A stretch of 64,000 nucleotides of DNA. Source: Pochonia chlamydosporia 170 (Eukaryota > Ascomycota > Sordariomycetes > Hypocreales > Clavicipitaceae). The DNA lies in contig NC_035793.1 of the NCBI RefSeq assembly GCF_001653235.2, positions 1,364,001-1,428,000 of the forward strand, read 5' to 3'. This document shows positions 1 to 10,817 of this stretch, piece by piece. The notes under the pieces were generated by a model. It did no database searches. It saw only the letters and a program-made list of their open reading frames with translations, and was not told where the DNA came from. Made by a program: the position numbers and the translations under genes. Position 1 is the first letter of the stretch; the number at the start of each line of letters is the position of its first letter.

Positions 1-795
1 GTCAACATTAGAAGTGCTGTCGCGGGGACTGCTAGCAGAGTCGCCGTCAGTCTTGGGCCCCTTCTTCTTCTTCTTCTTGTTCTTGCGACGACCTGACTGG
101 GTGTCATTGACAATAACCATTTCCTCCTCGCTGCTTTCGTCCCGGATGTCGGCAAGGACCGCCATCAACTCGCTCTTGTTCTTGACTCCATAATCCCGCA
201 CAGGCGCGGCTGCTTCTTTGAGCTGGCGACCTTTGTAAAGGAGTTTAATGCGGGGAATTGCGCGATCGGACAAGTCCATCATTAGTCCGATGCGGTCTCG
301 CACGTCTTTCACACGCAGCTTGCCATCTCCGATAGAATATGCTGGGAAATGTGCAGGGTATGTTACGCCTTTGTTTTTAATAATCAGGACATCGTCTTCT
401 GGCGGAGAGCCACCCGGTCGTGTTCCGAGATAGGCGGATGGATCTTCCAAGTCTTGTGACGTGATATAGCTGAAGTCGTCGTCTGTCACAGCAGGGATTC
501 CGCCCGGCATGGAGCTGTACGGAGAGCTCTGCTCACGGTTAAGCGACCAGCCATATCTCGACATGGTGAGAGGCAGGGCGACAAGAGCTGCCAGGCTGCT
601 GTAAACAAGGCCAGGAGGAACACCCAAGGTCTCCGAGATGTACTCGTTGGACCCTTGAAAGGCCGTCGAGAGATTGACCAGCGTGCCGTTCAAGTACGAG
701 GTCAGATTTTGGAGGGCACCAGAGGATGCCGCGATGGGCTGGCTGGAATCCACCTTGTCGTCGGTTGGTGAGGTTGGCCCGATAAGGTCACCTCT
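1..795 (-). CDS. BAG-family Hsp70 co-chaperone, membrane-anchored, ubiquitin-like domain (partial)
   Basis: Reading on the minus strand gives about 264 codons running off the left edge, so the C-terminal BAG domain itself is not visible. Visible in order: a hydrophobic segment (around GLVYSSLAALVALPL), the block TMSRYGWSLN, an acidic linker, then a ubiquitin-like domain (VLIIKNKGVTYPAHFP through RIKLLYKGRQLKE), then an acidic and lysine-rich tract (RRKNKKKKKKGPK). In fungal Snl1/Bag-1-type proteins a membrane anchor and a ubiquitin-like domain precede the Hsp70-binding BAG domain; they act as nucleotide-exchange cofactors at membranes. No ATG precedes the hydrophobic segment in frame; the frame is closed by TGA at 805-807, so a short 5' exon is expected (acceptor AG near 792-797) but was not found. 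Translation from the internal ATG at 563-565 would remove the anchor. Family call is moderately sure; the start is unresolved. Confidence 0.65.
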
Positions 796-2715
796 TCGTC
801 GGTTTCAACAAATGTTACAAACTGAGGACTGAGGCTGGACTACAACGATGGTTCTTGTAATTTCGGCGGGGGTTAAATACGTCTGAGAGGCACCGGCGAC
901 CGCGACCGCAGTTTGTCAGTTGGCGGCGTTTCCGAGTGCTTCGTGATGTTGGATGCTCGACGTTTAATGCTGTGCAATTATAGTCGTTCCATGCAAGAGG
1001 ACTGGGCTTGCCCCAGCTTGGATTATTCTCGGGGCGAAAGGTTGTTCTCGCGATTGCAAAGACAACCAAGGTTCGTGGGTGTGTCGATCCGGATGGATTC
1101 TGATGTTCCTGGTAAGGAATCAAGATTGGAGAGATCTTCCCGTCTGGCATTAAAAGTTTGGGCGGGCGAGGGGAGGAGGCTCAAATCCTAGCGCATTCTA
1201 GGGGTCCAAGGTCAGGTGATGATGACAAGTGGTCATGTCGCAAGGCTGAGCAGTTGGAGAACCTACCTAACACGAGACTGCGGCAGAGGGTCAGAAGGAT
1301 CATTCGAAGACAAGTTTGTTATTATGTCCAGGTTTTGGGTTTTGGATGGCTTGCGAGTGAAAAACTTGCAACAAGCGTTTGGATCGCAGGTTTTTGAAAG
1401 CTGTCATGACCATTCCCCTTACCCTGTACACCAGTCCACGACAGAATCCGCATAAAAAACGACTGTTTGACAAAGATTGCGGAATACGGCACTGGTTCTT
1501 TCTTCCTAATGGAGTCCGCTTGCTAAATGTGTAACCATTTTTGGTGCCACGACAACTGGAAGAAAATGGTGTGTTTGTTGCAAGAGTGATACATGAACCC
1601 GATAGGTTACCAGATGGGAACAGCACAAGCCTTTGAAGATGCCGGGCGGCTTTGATGGTAACACCCCACGACTGTTCTTTGTAGACAAACAAGTGCTCGA
1701 CTGCAGCAAAAGAATAAATAGCCCTGCTTAGACAATGGAGATTTATGGCTATTTATACATCTGCTTAGCAAAAATGATGAATACTCTAACATTTCAGGTG
1801 CTAAATCCTGGTGTCTCCCGCGGCATCACCGTGGTTGGCTAAATATAACCAGACATGAAGAAGAGCACTTGAGCCTATAAGTAGTATCAATAAATATTAC
1901 TCGAGCTCACCTAGTGGTGTCTATTTGAATAACATACCATGTGCTGCTTCAGTTGGAAACCATCTGTCCATTACTCGGTCATCCATGGGTGGACACACGC
2001 AGTGCACAATTCCAGAATATTCGCCGAGGTTACAGTGACGTCAAGCAACATTGAAGGATCAATTGAGCCATTCGCTGTAGTTGAAGTGGAGGGCCTTCTA
2101 AAGTTGGTGGCACCAGGCGGTGCAGTGTTGTCTCGTCAGCACCAGGCCAGACTCATGCTGGCTACGATCTGGTCTAGGGCAGCCAGGCACTTGATTTGCA
2201 ATGGCCTCCAAATGGCACCGCCACCCATTCTGCATTATTCCCACCAACCCAGGCGAGTGATGGCCACTAATTCGGCAATCTTGCTGCAGATGTCTGGTCC
2301 GTCTTCCAGTACGATCCGGCCTTGCCAGGTGGCCAGCCAGCCGTTGGATGAATGGCGACTGGAGCCTGCTTCGCGAAACCTTGACCTTGACCACCAAAAC
2401 GCAACCAGACGGCACACACCCCCTCCAGCCACGGCATTGCATCATGAAGCCATGGCGTCCCACCCGCCGCCCTAGCGCCAGACATTTACCAATCCCAACT
2501 CTTCAATGTCCTCATTGATTCCATTCAACCCTCCACGTCCAGACTTTACTTGCGTCTCCATTGACACATTGACAAATCCCTTTGACGTCTGCTCCGAAGC
2601 CCCCCTCTTGTTCCGCATAAATTCAAATCCCGGTCCCTTCCGCCCAGAGTATTTAGTATCAAGACCATCCACTCCCTGCGCTTTCGCTGCAATTCCTTTG
2701 CAGCAATAACGCCTC
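796..2715. other. intergenic region between BAG gene and glutaredoxin
   Basis: About 1.9 kb lying between two divergent genes. It should contain the missing first exon of the BAG gene and both promoters. Open frames here, including a 178-codon one at 1939-2475, lack any recognisable domain. Nothing else supported was seen. Confidence 0.5.
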
Positions 2716-3256
<541 letters not shown>

Positions 3257-3593
3257 GAACAGGGCCACTTCATTTTGAATTTTTGATCACGCAAAAAGCA
3301 GAAAATGTGTAGAACGGAACGCAATGGCTGATTTGTTTTGTTTTTTCAATGTCTTCAGGGCGAGGCTTTGATAGATGAGTAGACATACATTGGCGACCGA
3401 CATGTGTACAGATTATGAGAGGTTTTTTTTTTGAAACATACCCGGGTTTGAAGGACTTGTTTGATAGAAGTGGAATATACATTGGCAATTAAGCCTGAGC
3501 GGATATGAATCTTTGGCACCATATTTTGTGCTTCTACTGTACAATTGGACTGTCGTCTCGTACACCCTGCCTGGAAATTTGTCGAGACTATGC
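3257..3593. other. convergent 3' intergenic region
   Basis: The 337 bp between the stop codons of the glutaredoxin and the AIM18-like gene. It should hold both 3' UTRs. It includes short poly-T runs and no coding evidence. Confidence 0.5.
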
Positions 3594-4751
3594 TTACAAG
3601 ATCTGTGTAGCTACGGTGCCGACAGGTCGTTCCACAAACTCCATAATCCCCTCGATGATATTCTCCCTCGCCCCCTCAGAAGCAACCTTATTTCCTGCTA
3701 GATAATTCAACCACAACAGCCTGGATAGTCTCTCATCTGAGACGGTGCCCATCACACTCCTATCCTTCTGTTGCTTATGGTCCCCGTCTCCGTAGAGGAC
3801 GACCAATTTCCCCTGCGCGTCACGCGACAACAAGAGTTCCTTCTTCTTTGGAACCTGCCCTCGGTTGAAAAAGCCCTTGAAATCCTTCATAGCCGCACCA
3901 AATGCCTCGTCGTTGTAAGCCTTGTCGCGGCTTGAACGGGCTTGAACGGCTCGCACAAACCCATCTCTGAGATGGTGGAAGTCGGTGTCGCGAACGGGCA
4001 CGATGCGGAATGCGCTGCGGCACCCGGCTTCCTGCAGGATAGAATCCCACGTTTGCTCGCCTTCAGTAGCATCGCGCAGCGCCTTGCGGAGCGCATCCTT
4101 CTCAGAAGGAATCAGCGTGGTAGCCAGCGGGTTGATCTTCTTGACGAGGTAGTGCTGCAGCCGCTCGATATCTTGCGTAGCGACGTAGAATCCCACCAGG
4201 TAAACCTGAATGCCGATAAATGTGACGGTCCTCATGCCCAGCCCGACAAGCGTATATTCTACACCCGCATCATTGGACACGGATGCGGCGATGGGTCCCT
4301 CAGCGGAAGAACTCCCAGGCAGGTCGAGATCCATGGTACGAGGAAACACCGGAACGACACTATATCCCGTGGGAACAATCTCCCTTCCCTCGTCGTCATG
4401 GAGAACGACCTTGCGCTTCTCCCCGGCTTCTGTCTTGAACGCCTCTGTTGGAATTGGCGAATCACATTTTACAGCGGCATTGTCCTTTTCATCCTGTGCG
4501 TCCAGCGCCTTCTTTAGCTTCCATGCCGTGTAGATGAAAGAGATGACTCCTGCGATAGCGCCGGCGGCCAGGAATGCAGTCCGATTCTGCTCGTAGTCGC
4601 GGCGTTTGTTGTTGAGCTTGTTCAGGTCGAAGTCTTGTGTGGCACGGGTAGATGCGCGCTGGGAGAGGAACGCGCGGTGACAGACTGGCGCAAGAGCTGG
4701 ACGGGTTGATGCCCGTGCGAGCGGCCGGGCGAGCCGTGATGGGCGCAGCAT
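3594..4751 (-). CDS. AIM18/AIM46-like mitochondrial protein with chalcone-isomerase fold
   Basis: Single exon, 385 aa from the ATG at 4751. The frame stays open 46 codons further, to an ATG at 4889, but those residues look unrelated, whereas MLRPSRLARPLARAS is a typical arginine- and serine-rich mitochondrial presequence, so 4751 is preferred. After the presequence comes one membrane segment (AFLAAGAIAGVISFIYTAW) and then a domain starting near EYTLVGLGMRTVTFIG, with VQVYLVGFYVA-like sheets, that matches the chalcone isomerase-like fold of yeast Aim18/Aim46 (altered inheritance of mitochondria). Those proteins sit in the inner membrane facing the intermembrane space; their activity is not well defined. 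The flavonoid enzyme function is not implied. No introns seen. Confidence 0.85.
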   Translation of the reverse strand: MLRPSRLARPLARASTRPALAPVCHRAFLSQRASTRATQDFDLNKLNNKRRDYEQNRTAFLAAGAIAGVISFIYTAWKLKKALDAQDEKDNAAVKCDSPIPTEAFKTEAGEKRKVVLHDDEGREIVPTGYSVVPVFPRTMDLDLPGSSSAEGPIAASVSNDAGVEYTLVGLGMRTVTFIGIQVYLVGFYVATQDIERLQHYLVKKINPLATTLIPSEKDALRKALRDATEGEQTWDSILQEAGCRSAFRIVPVRDTDFHHLRDGFVRAVQARSSRDKAYNDEAFGAAMKDFKGFFNRGQVPKKKELLLSRDAQGKLVVLYGDGDHKQQKDRSVMGTVSDERLSRLLWLNYLAGNKVASEGARENIIEGIMEFVERPVGTVATQIL

Positions 4752-6218
4752 TGGGAATTGACACTGTTGGCGATGAGACGGATAGTCGGGGTTGGGACCG
4801 AAGATTGGTTCTAGGAGTGAGATGTTGCGTGATGGAGAAAAATCAATGTGACGTAGTGGTTCGGGTTTGGTGGGACTGGAACTGGCCAATTGCCTTGGAC
4901 CTGGTGGCTTGATCGAGTGTCGGCAGGTTTGGAGTCCGCATTTGAGCTGTCTGATTATGTGGCTGTGAAGGGGAGTGTAATTCAGAAGGCCTTCAATTTT
5001 GATGATAGGGTCTTTGGGGTCAATGGTTTCGGTTTCTTAATTCTGCGGTTCCAATGGCATCATGTGCTGGACTCATGAGGATATGCTTCGAGCATCGGAA
5101 CATCTACGACCGGACCGTGGGAACTCGAATCACTCAAATCACTCAAATAACAAATAAACTCTAGACTTTCTGCTTCTAGCAAAGAAAGACGGCGGATATT
5201 TTCACCCATTTCTGTTTCTTTTTTTGTAATTTCGCTGATCATGGCGACAGGTTACGTTAAAGTGCAGAAGGCAGAGCAACCTGTTAGCTTTGGACCTCAC
5301 TTCCAACTCAAATGTCAAAGGCGCAAACAGAACCATAAATGGCTATTGAGAAATTGATAGCAACACAGAAATATGCCACTTAAACCATTCGACCTCCCCA
5401 CAGCCGCCAATGGGCATTCTCTCTCTCTCTCTGGCCTATGTCAACTGGGCCCAACACCCGTTCGGCAAAGGGAACTTTGGTCAGGAACAATATGGATAGG
5501 CAGCTCCGCCTTCTATCAAGCGCACAAATAAGAGGCATGCTTGCTAATTTGCAAACTGCCGACGGGACTGTAGTCATGCGGCTAACGTCCAAGGTAGTCT
5601 GTCCTATTTAGACGGGCAAATTGTGGTGCCGGACAAATGACTTTCAATGTTATCCCAGCAATAGCAAGCAACATTGCACCAACACTTCGCCTGCTTGTGC
5701 TGCCTGATGCGTCCACCTTCAACTTTGTCCCCCAAATCATGATCTGCAGTGCCGGGAATAGCGGGATGCTTCCCCGCATTCACGACTCGCAACCAATCAC
5801 AACCTGTCAAAGCCGCTCTTGCACCAACCCGATGCCCCCGAAGAAGCACCAGCCAGCACCTACAACGAACTGCCTGCCTTGTCCAAGCGGGGTCAAATGG
5901 TGGGGGGCAGGTTGGCTGGGGAAACTTGCAATTGTCCGTCCACCTTCCAGTTGATGATCGTCAATTCCACCTTCAAGTCCAGGCTAAACTTTTCCGGACC
6001 GACCAAGAACCACTTACATGACCATATTGCCCTCGGCAGTGCCGCCGGTTCTTATGGCAGAGTTGCACTGAGGTGTAGCTAACCATGATGCTTATTCACA
6101 GGGAATAGCCGCACCACACTCGTGTAACGAAAAGGCGGAGAACGCAGCGTCGCAACATCATAGCTCTGGTAGGGACGTGCGATGACGATGCGGAGAATTC
6201 TAGTGTCCCCCAACGCCA

Positions 6219-6223
6219 NNNNN
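6219..6223. other. assembly gap (five N)
   Basis: Five undetermined bases, about 170 bp upstream of the alpha-galactosidase start. A token-length run usually marks a contig join of unknown true size, so the promoter may be incomplete here. Confidence 0.95.
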
Positions 6224-6260
6224 GGGAAAAGACATGGCAGTTGGAGAAGGATCTGCGTAG

Positions 6261-6268
6261 TATATAAT
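6261..6268 (+). promoter_or_regulatory. TATA-like element upstream of alpha-galactosidase
   Basis: TATATAAT lies about 125 bp before the ATG at 6392, a plausible TATA position for a strongly regulated secreted-enzyme gene. Identified by sequence only. Confidence 0.4.
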
Positions 6269-6391
6269 GCATGCTCTCCTCTGTGGCTCTTGCTTTCGGC
6301 GTGTGTCTGTGGTATCTTGTTCACGGGTTCGTCTCGTGGTGATTTCCTGGGCAACTTCAACAAGTTGGTGAAATTGATATTAGAAGTAATC

Positions 6392-8762
6392 ATGCCACAG
6401 TTGCCGTCGCTTCGTAGGGTGACTACCTCGCTAGTTTTGGCTACGGGCCTGGCGTCGGCAGTGAATGCCCAGAGCAGCTCCAAGAAACGTAAGTTAGGAG
6501 TTCTTCTTTGTGTGATGGCTACTCTCATCCTTGATGTAAATGCTGACAATCTTGATAGCTATCGAGGTCGACGGGACTTCATTTGCTCTCAATGGCAACA
6601 ATGTTTCATACCGTTTTCATGTCGACAATACAACCGGTGACCTGATTGGAGATCACTTTGGTGGACCGGTTGAAGGTGACACCATTGAAGCCGAAATTGG
6701 ACCTGTACAAGGCTGGGTCGACTTGATCGGCCGTGTTCGACGCGAGCTGCCTGATTTGGGACGAGGCGATTTCCGAACCCCGGCTGTTCAGATTCGGCAA
6801 TCAGAAGGGTACACAGTCAGCGAGTTTCAGTATCAATCGCATACGGTTGTGGACGGAAAACCTGCCCTCAACGGCCTACCATCTACCTTTGGCAAGGACG
6901 CCGACGTTTCTACACTCATTGTCCATCTCTACGACAACTACAGCTCTGTGTCGGCAGACCTCAGCTATTCAATCTTTCCCAAGTATGATGCAATTGTTCG
7001 AAGCGTCAACATCACAAATAAGGGCAAGGGCAACATTACAGTTGAGAGACTTGCTAGTTTTAGCGTTGATTTACCCTGGGGTGAATATGATTTGATTGAG
7101 CTCAAGGGTGATTGGGCTCGAGAGGGCATGAGGGTTCGGAGGAAGGTCGACTTCGGTACTCAGGGGTAAGTAGCAACCGACTCGGGCACATCAAACGAGG
7201 TACTGACATATCATGCTAGCTTCGGGAGCACGACTGGATATTCGTCCCATCTACACAATCCTTTCCTCTCACTAGTCTCGCGAACTACCACCGAGTCCCA
7301 TGGAGAGGCTTACGGGTTCTCGCTTGTTTATACTGGATCTTTTGCGGCCGAGGTGGAGAAGAGCTCCCAAGGACTTACCAGAGCCATGCTGGGACTTAAT
7401 CCGTCGCAGCTGTCTTGGCCACTCGGACCGGGCGAGTCACTGCAGTCTCCCGAATGTGTCGCAACTTTCTCTAATACTGGTATTGGTGGCATGTCGCGTA
7501 AGCTGCATAGTTTGTACCGCCAGCACCTTATAAAGAGTAAATACGCTACTGAGACACGGCCCGTACTCCTTAATAGCTGGGAAGGCCTTGGATTCAACTA
7601 CAATGCCAGTACCATTTACCGGCTGGCCCAGCAGAGTGCTGAATTGGGCGCGAAGCTGTTCGTGTTGGATGACGGTTGGTTTGGCGTAAAGCACCCTCGC
7701 ATCACGGACAATGCTGGGCTAGGAGACTGGGAAGTCAACCCCAAGCGATTCCCGGATGGACTCAAAGCATTAGTCGATAAAGTCACAGACCTATCCGTCG
7801 GGAACTCATCTACAAAGCTCAAATTCGGCCTGTGGTTTGAGCCTGAAATGGTCAATCCCAACTCGAGTCTGTATGAAGAACACCCGGACTGGGCACTTCA
7901 CGCGGGCAAGTACCCTCGCACGTTGACCCGAAACCAGCTGGTCCTTAATGTCGCGTTACCCGAAGTCCAGGACTTTATTGTCGATGCTGTGTCAAACATT
8001 CTTAACAGCACTAATATTGGCTATGTCAAATGGGACAACAACCGTGGCATCCATGAGACCCCGGCACCGTATACCGACCACCAGTACATGCTGGGCATGT
8101 ACAAGGTCTTCGCCAGGCTCACTGAAAAATTTCCAGACGTCATCTGGGAAGGCTGTGCTTCAGGCGGAGGCCGATTTGATCCCGGCGTGCTTCAGTACTT
8201 CCCGCAGATTTGGACTTCCGACGACACTGATGCTGTGGAGAGAATCCATATACAGTTTGGGACATCTCTAGCATATCCACCGTCTGCCATGGGTGCTCAT
8301 GTGTCTGCTACCCCAAATTCACAGAGCGGACGCAACGAAACAATCGAGTTTAGAGCCCATGTCGCTATGATGGGCGGTTCATTTGGCCTCGAGCTTGATC
8401 CAGCACATATGCCAGCACAGGACAAGGCCAAGGTCCCGGACCTTATCAAGCTCGCCGAGAAGGTGAATCCTATTGTTGTCAAAGGTGACATGTGGCGCCT
8501 TAATCTGCCAGAGGAGTCTGATTACCCGGCTGCTCTTTTTGTTTCCAGTGATGGCAAGGATGCCGTGCTCTTCTACTTTCAGCTCAAACCTACCATCAAC
8601 AACTACTGGCCCGTAGTGCGTCTCCAAGGGTTAGATGCCGGCGCCATGTACAAGGTTGATGGCAATCAGACGGTGTCGGGTGCAACTTTGATGAACAGAG
8701 GGGTTTCATACCAGTTTGACGCCGGGTATTCCAGTAAGGTTGTCTTCTTTGAGAAGCAATAA
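6392..8762 (+). CDS. secreted alpha-galactosidase, glycoside hydrolase family 36
   Basis: Three exons: 6392-6488, 6559-7165, 7220-8762; 748 aa. It hydrolyses terminal alpha-1,6-galactose from raffinose-type sugars and galactomannan. The N-terminus (hydrophobic [15 protein letters not shown]) is a secretion signal, with cleavage likely after VNA. A beta-sandwich domain follows (about residues 30-330), then the catalytic barrel: [29 protein letters not shown] with the nucleophile Asp507, [13 protein letters not shown], and SDDTD (residues 568-572), which carries the acid/base aspartate. The C-terminal beta domain ends VVFFEKQ. Several NxS/T sites fit a glycosylated extracellular enzyme. Length matches fungal GH36 enzymes of the AglC type. 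It stands alone; no sugar transporter or other hydrolase is adjacent. Confidence 0.95.
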
Positions 8763-10817
8763 GATGGATCATGTCTGGCTGATTCGATGGGAGTCTGCGG
8801 GGATATTTATATGACAGTTTAATAACACAAGTTAAAACTAATTATGAGCGACTCAATGTGCAATTCAAATATGTTCCATGCCGTTAGGGCGATGTTGGAT
8901 GCAATAACGTGTTTGGAGTCTGGGCGGGCTGGGTTTGAAATGAGGTCGTGGAGCCTGACCTGGCACGACACTGGCTTTCCCCGTGGTGTTGGCCAAGTCA
9001 ACTACATGAAAAGGACTGACAGTGAGGTGGCGACGAAATAAATTGGTAGGACTTGGAAGGAGAGCGTAGGACAAGAGCTGATGAGCAAAGGATTTGTCAG
9101 GAGACGTCAACTGGTGGCTCAAGGCACATGGGTCACGTGCGGTTTCCGTGTGACTGAGGCAGTGGCCAAACATCTCGCGAATACAAGGTTCATGTATGAC
9201 GGCTTACGGAATACGCTGGTGAATTTTAGATATTTCATTTGTCTTGAAAAGCCGTTGTGTCATGGGTTATGACCTGGCTGGGGACTGGAGTTTGTCACAG
9301 TGGTGACACACTGGCTAGATGGGATATCTTGATGGGATGTTGCAGGACGTGCCATGCTCGGTTATGCCAATAGCCATGCTTACCGACCGTAAACACATTT
9401 TCCTGTAATGAATATGAAGCTAGGGCTGGCCCGAACGCTTGGGTATAGAGTTTGCATAGCTGTGGTATTGTGTCGTGGAGTACCTACCTAGGCAGGTTTG
9501 TGGATGCTTGCCGAAATATGGCACTGAGGAAAGGTTTGTGGGCTCTCTCTGGTCGTGACTATGGTGTGGATAGTGCTGATGAAAATGCGATTAGAGGGGA
9601 GGCTCGTATGATTAAACGTAGCTCGCATGGCATGGCCGATGGACTAGCAAGCAGAAAAATGATGATGTGATGATTAATTTGAATCGGAGTTCCGAGTACA
9701 CAGTGTAGGAGTGGTAACATTCTAACTTCTAACTTTGGACAGCTCGACACGATGCAAGACGGAATGGAAGCTCTGCCCAGTGACGGAGCTGGTCTAAGCG
9801 CCAAGGACCGGCGATGGCGAATCTGGTTCGCCAAAAGTCTCCGCCTTGTATCGGGCTTGTTCCAGCTCGGATCATTGATGAGCAAGAAGAGTCAAGTCTG
9901 GTTGGCCTGTGGGAGCTGCAACTCTGGTCTGGTCTGGTCTGGTCAGGTCAAGTACTGTCTGGTCTGGTTCATGACCAGCGGGTGACTTGAACCAAATAAG
10001 TCTGGTCTGTTGACCTGGAAATCCGTGGTGTCATAAATAAGCTTCGCCTCTGCCATTCTTTCTCTTGTGCACATCAACAGATCGGCAGTGTCACCTGCGA
10101 TTACTCCTCAAACGATCAAACCAGACTGATGCGCTGCGCCTGCTTTGTTCTGGCAGCTGCGTTCAAAGGATTTACTTTGGTATTTGATTTGATTGATCGA
10201 TTGATTGAATAAAGACCAGGGCGGACCCTGCTTGATCAGACAGGACGATTCAGCGCCAAGCGCAGCCCGTGGTCTTCTGTCCTTGAGGCGCACATGAATG
10301 AGCTGGCTGCTCTAGTCAAGTCTCAAGCTGGTCATTGACAGCATTGAACCCGCCTGGCCTCAGTGCTCTCGCCTCATTTGGGTTGGTTGCTCAGCACCAC
10401 CACACACTGCCCTACGTTACAACCTGCCTCACCAGACTCCAGTCAGTCTCATCTGGTCAGGCCCTGTCGCTACCACATACAGACCAGACCTTAGATTGGG
10501 TCACGTCCGGTATTGGCCCAACTTTGTTTCGCTTACTTCCTTTCTTCCCTTCTTCTTCTTCATCTCCCAGACTATCGCCGCGCCCTGCACAGCGAGTTAA
10601 CCAACACAGCGATCCGTCCCAATATTCCGTAGCCGTCGGTCCTCCGCCAGGTCCTGACCGTCTCGGCTCTCCGCGCCTTTCTTGAATCCTGGCGATCCGA
10701 CCTGGTTGACTGGGCGCCTCCATCCTCGCTCTCTCCAGTCTGCCCCGCAACCGACCAGAAGCGACGACCACAAACCATAACTGGTCGTCATCACGGCCTC
10801 AAACATCCACCTTCACC
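8763..10817. other. intergenic region with GTCTGG repeats
   Basis: About 2 kb between the alpha-galactosidase and the F-box gene, both on plus. No supported gene. It has a GTCTGG repeat block at 9923-9943 with more copies to 9970, and a pyrimidine-rich leader (10,500-10,800) before the F-box start. Confidence 0.5.
9923..9943 (+). repeat. short tandem repeat (TCTGG)n
   Basis: Four tandem TCTGG units, followed by degenerate copies (GGTCAGGTC, GTCTGGTCTGG) to about 9970. The same unit or its complement recurs upstream of other genes in the window, near 20808 and 32382 and, as CCAGAC, near 41,320. Confidence 0.7.

Larger units (their letters stand above)
4752..6391. other. divergent promoter region with assembly gap
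   Basis: About 1.6 kb between the AIM18-like gene and the alpha-galactosidase. No coding sequence is supported. It contains five N at 6219-6223 and a TATA-like element at 6261-6268. Confidence 0.5.

Noticed and set aside
1939..2475. 178-codon plus-strand open frame
   Set aside because: Overlaps several open frames on the other strand and shows no motif; its Pro/His-rich end looks like translated non-coding DNA.
4752..4889. 46-codon upstream extension of the AIM18-like protein
   Set aside because: The added residues would precede and mask a good mitochondrial presequence that begins at 4751.
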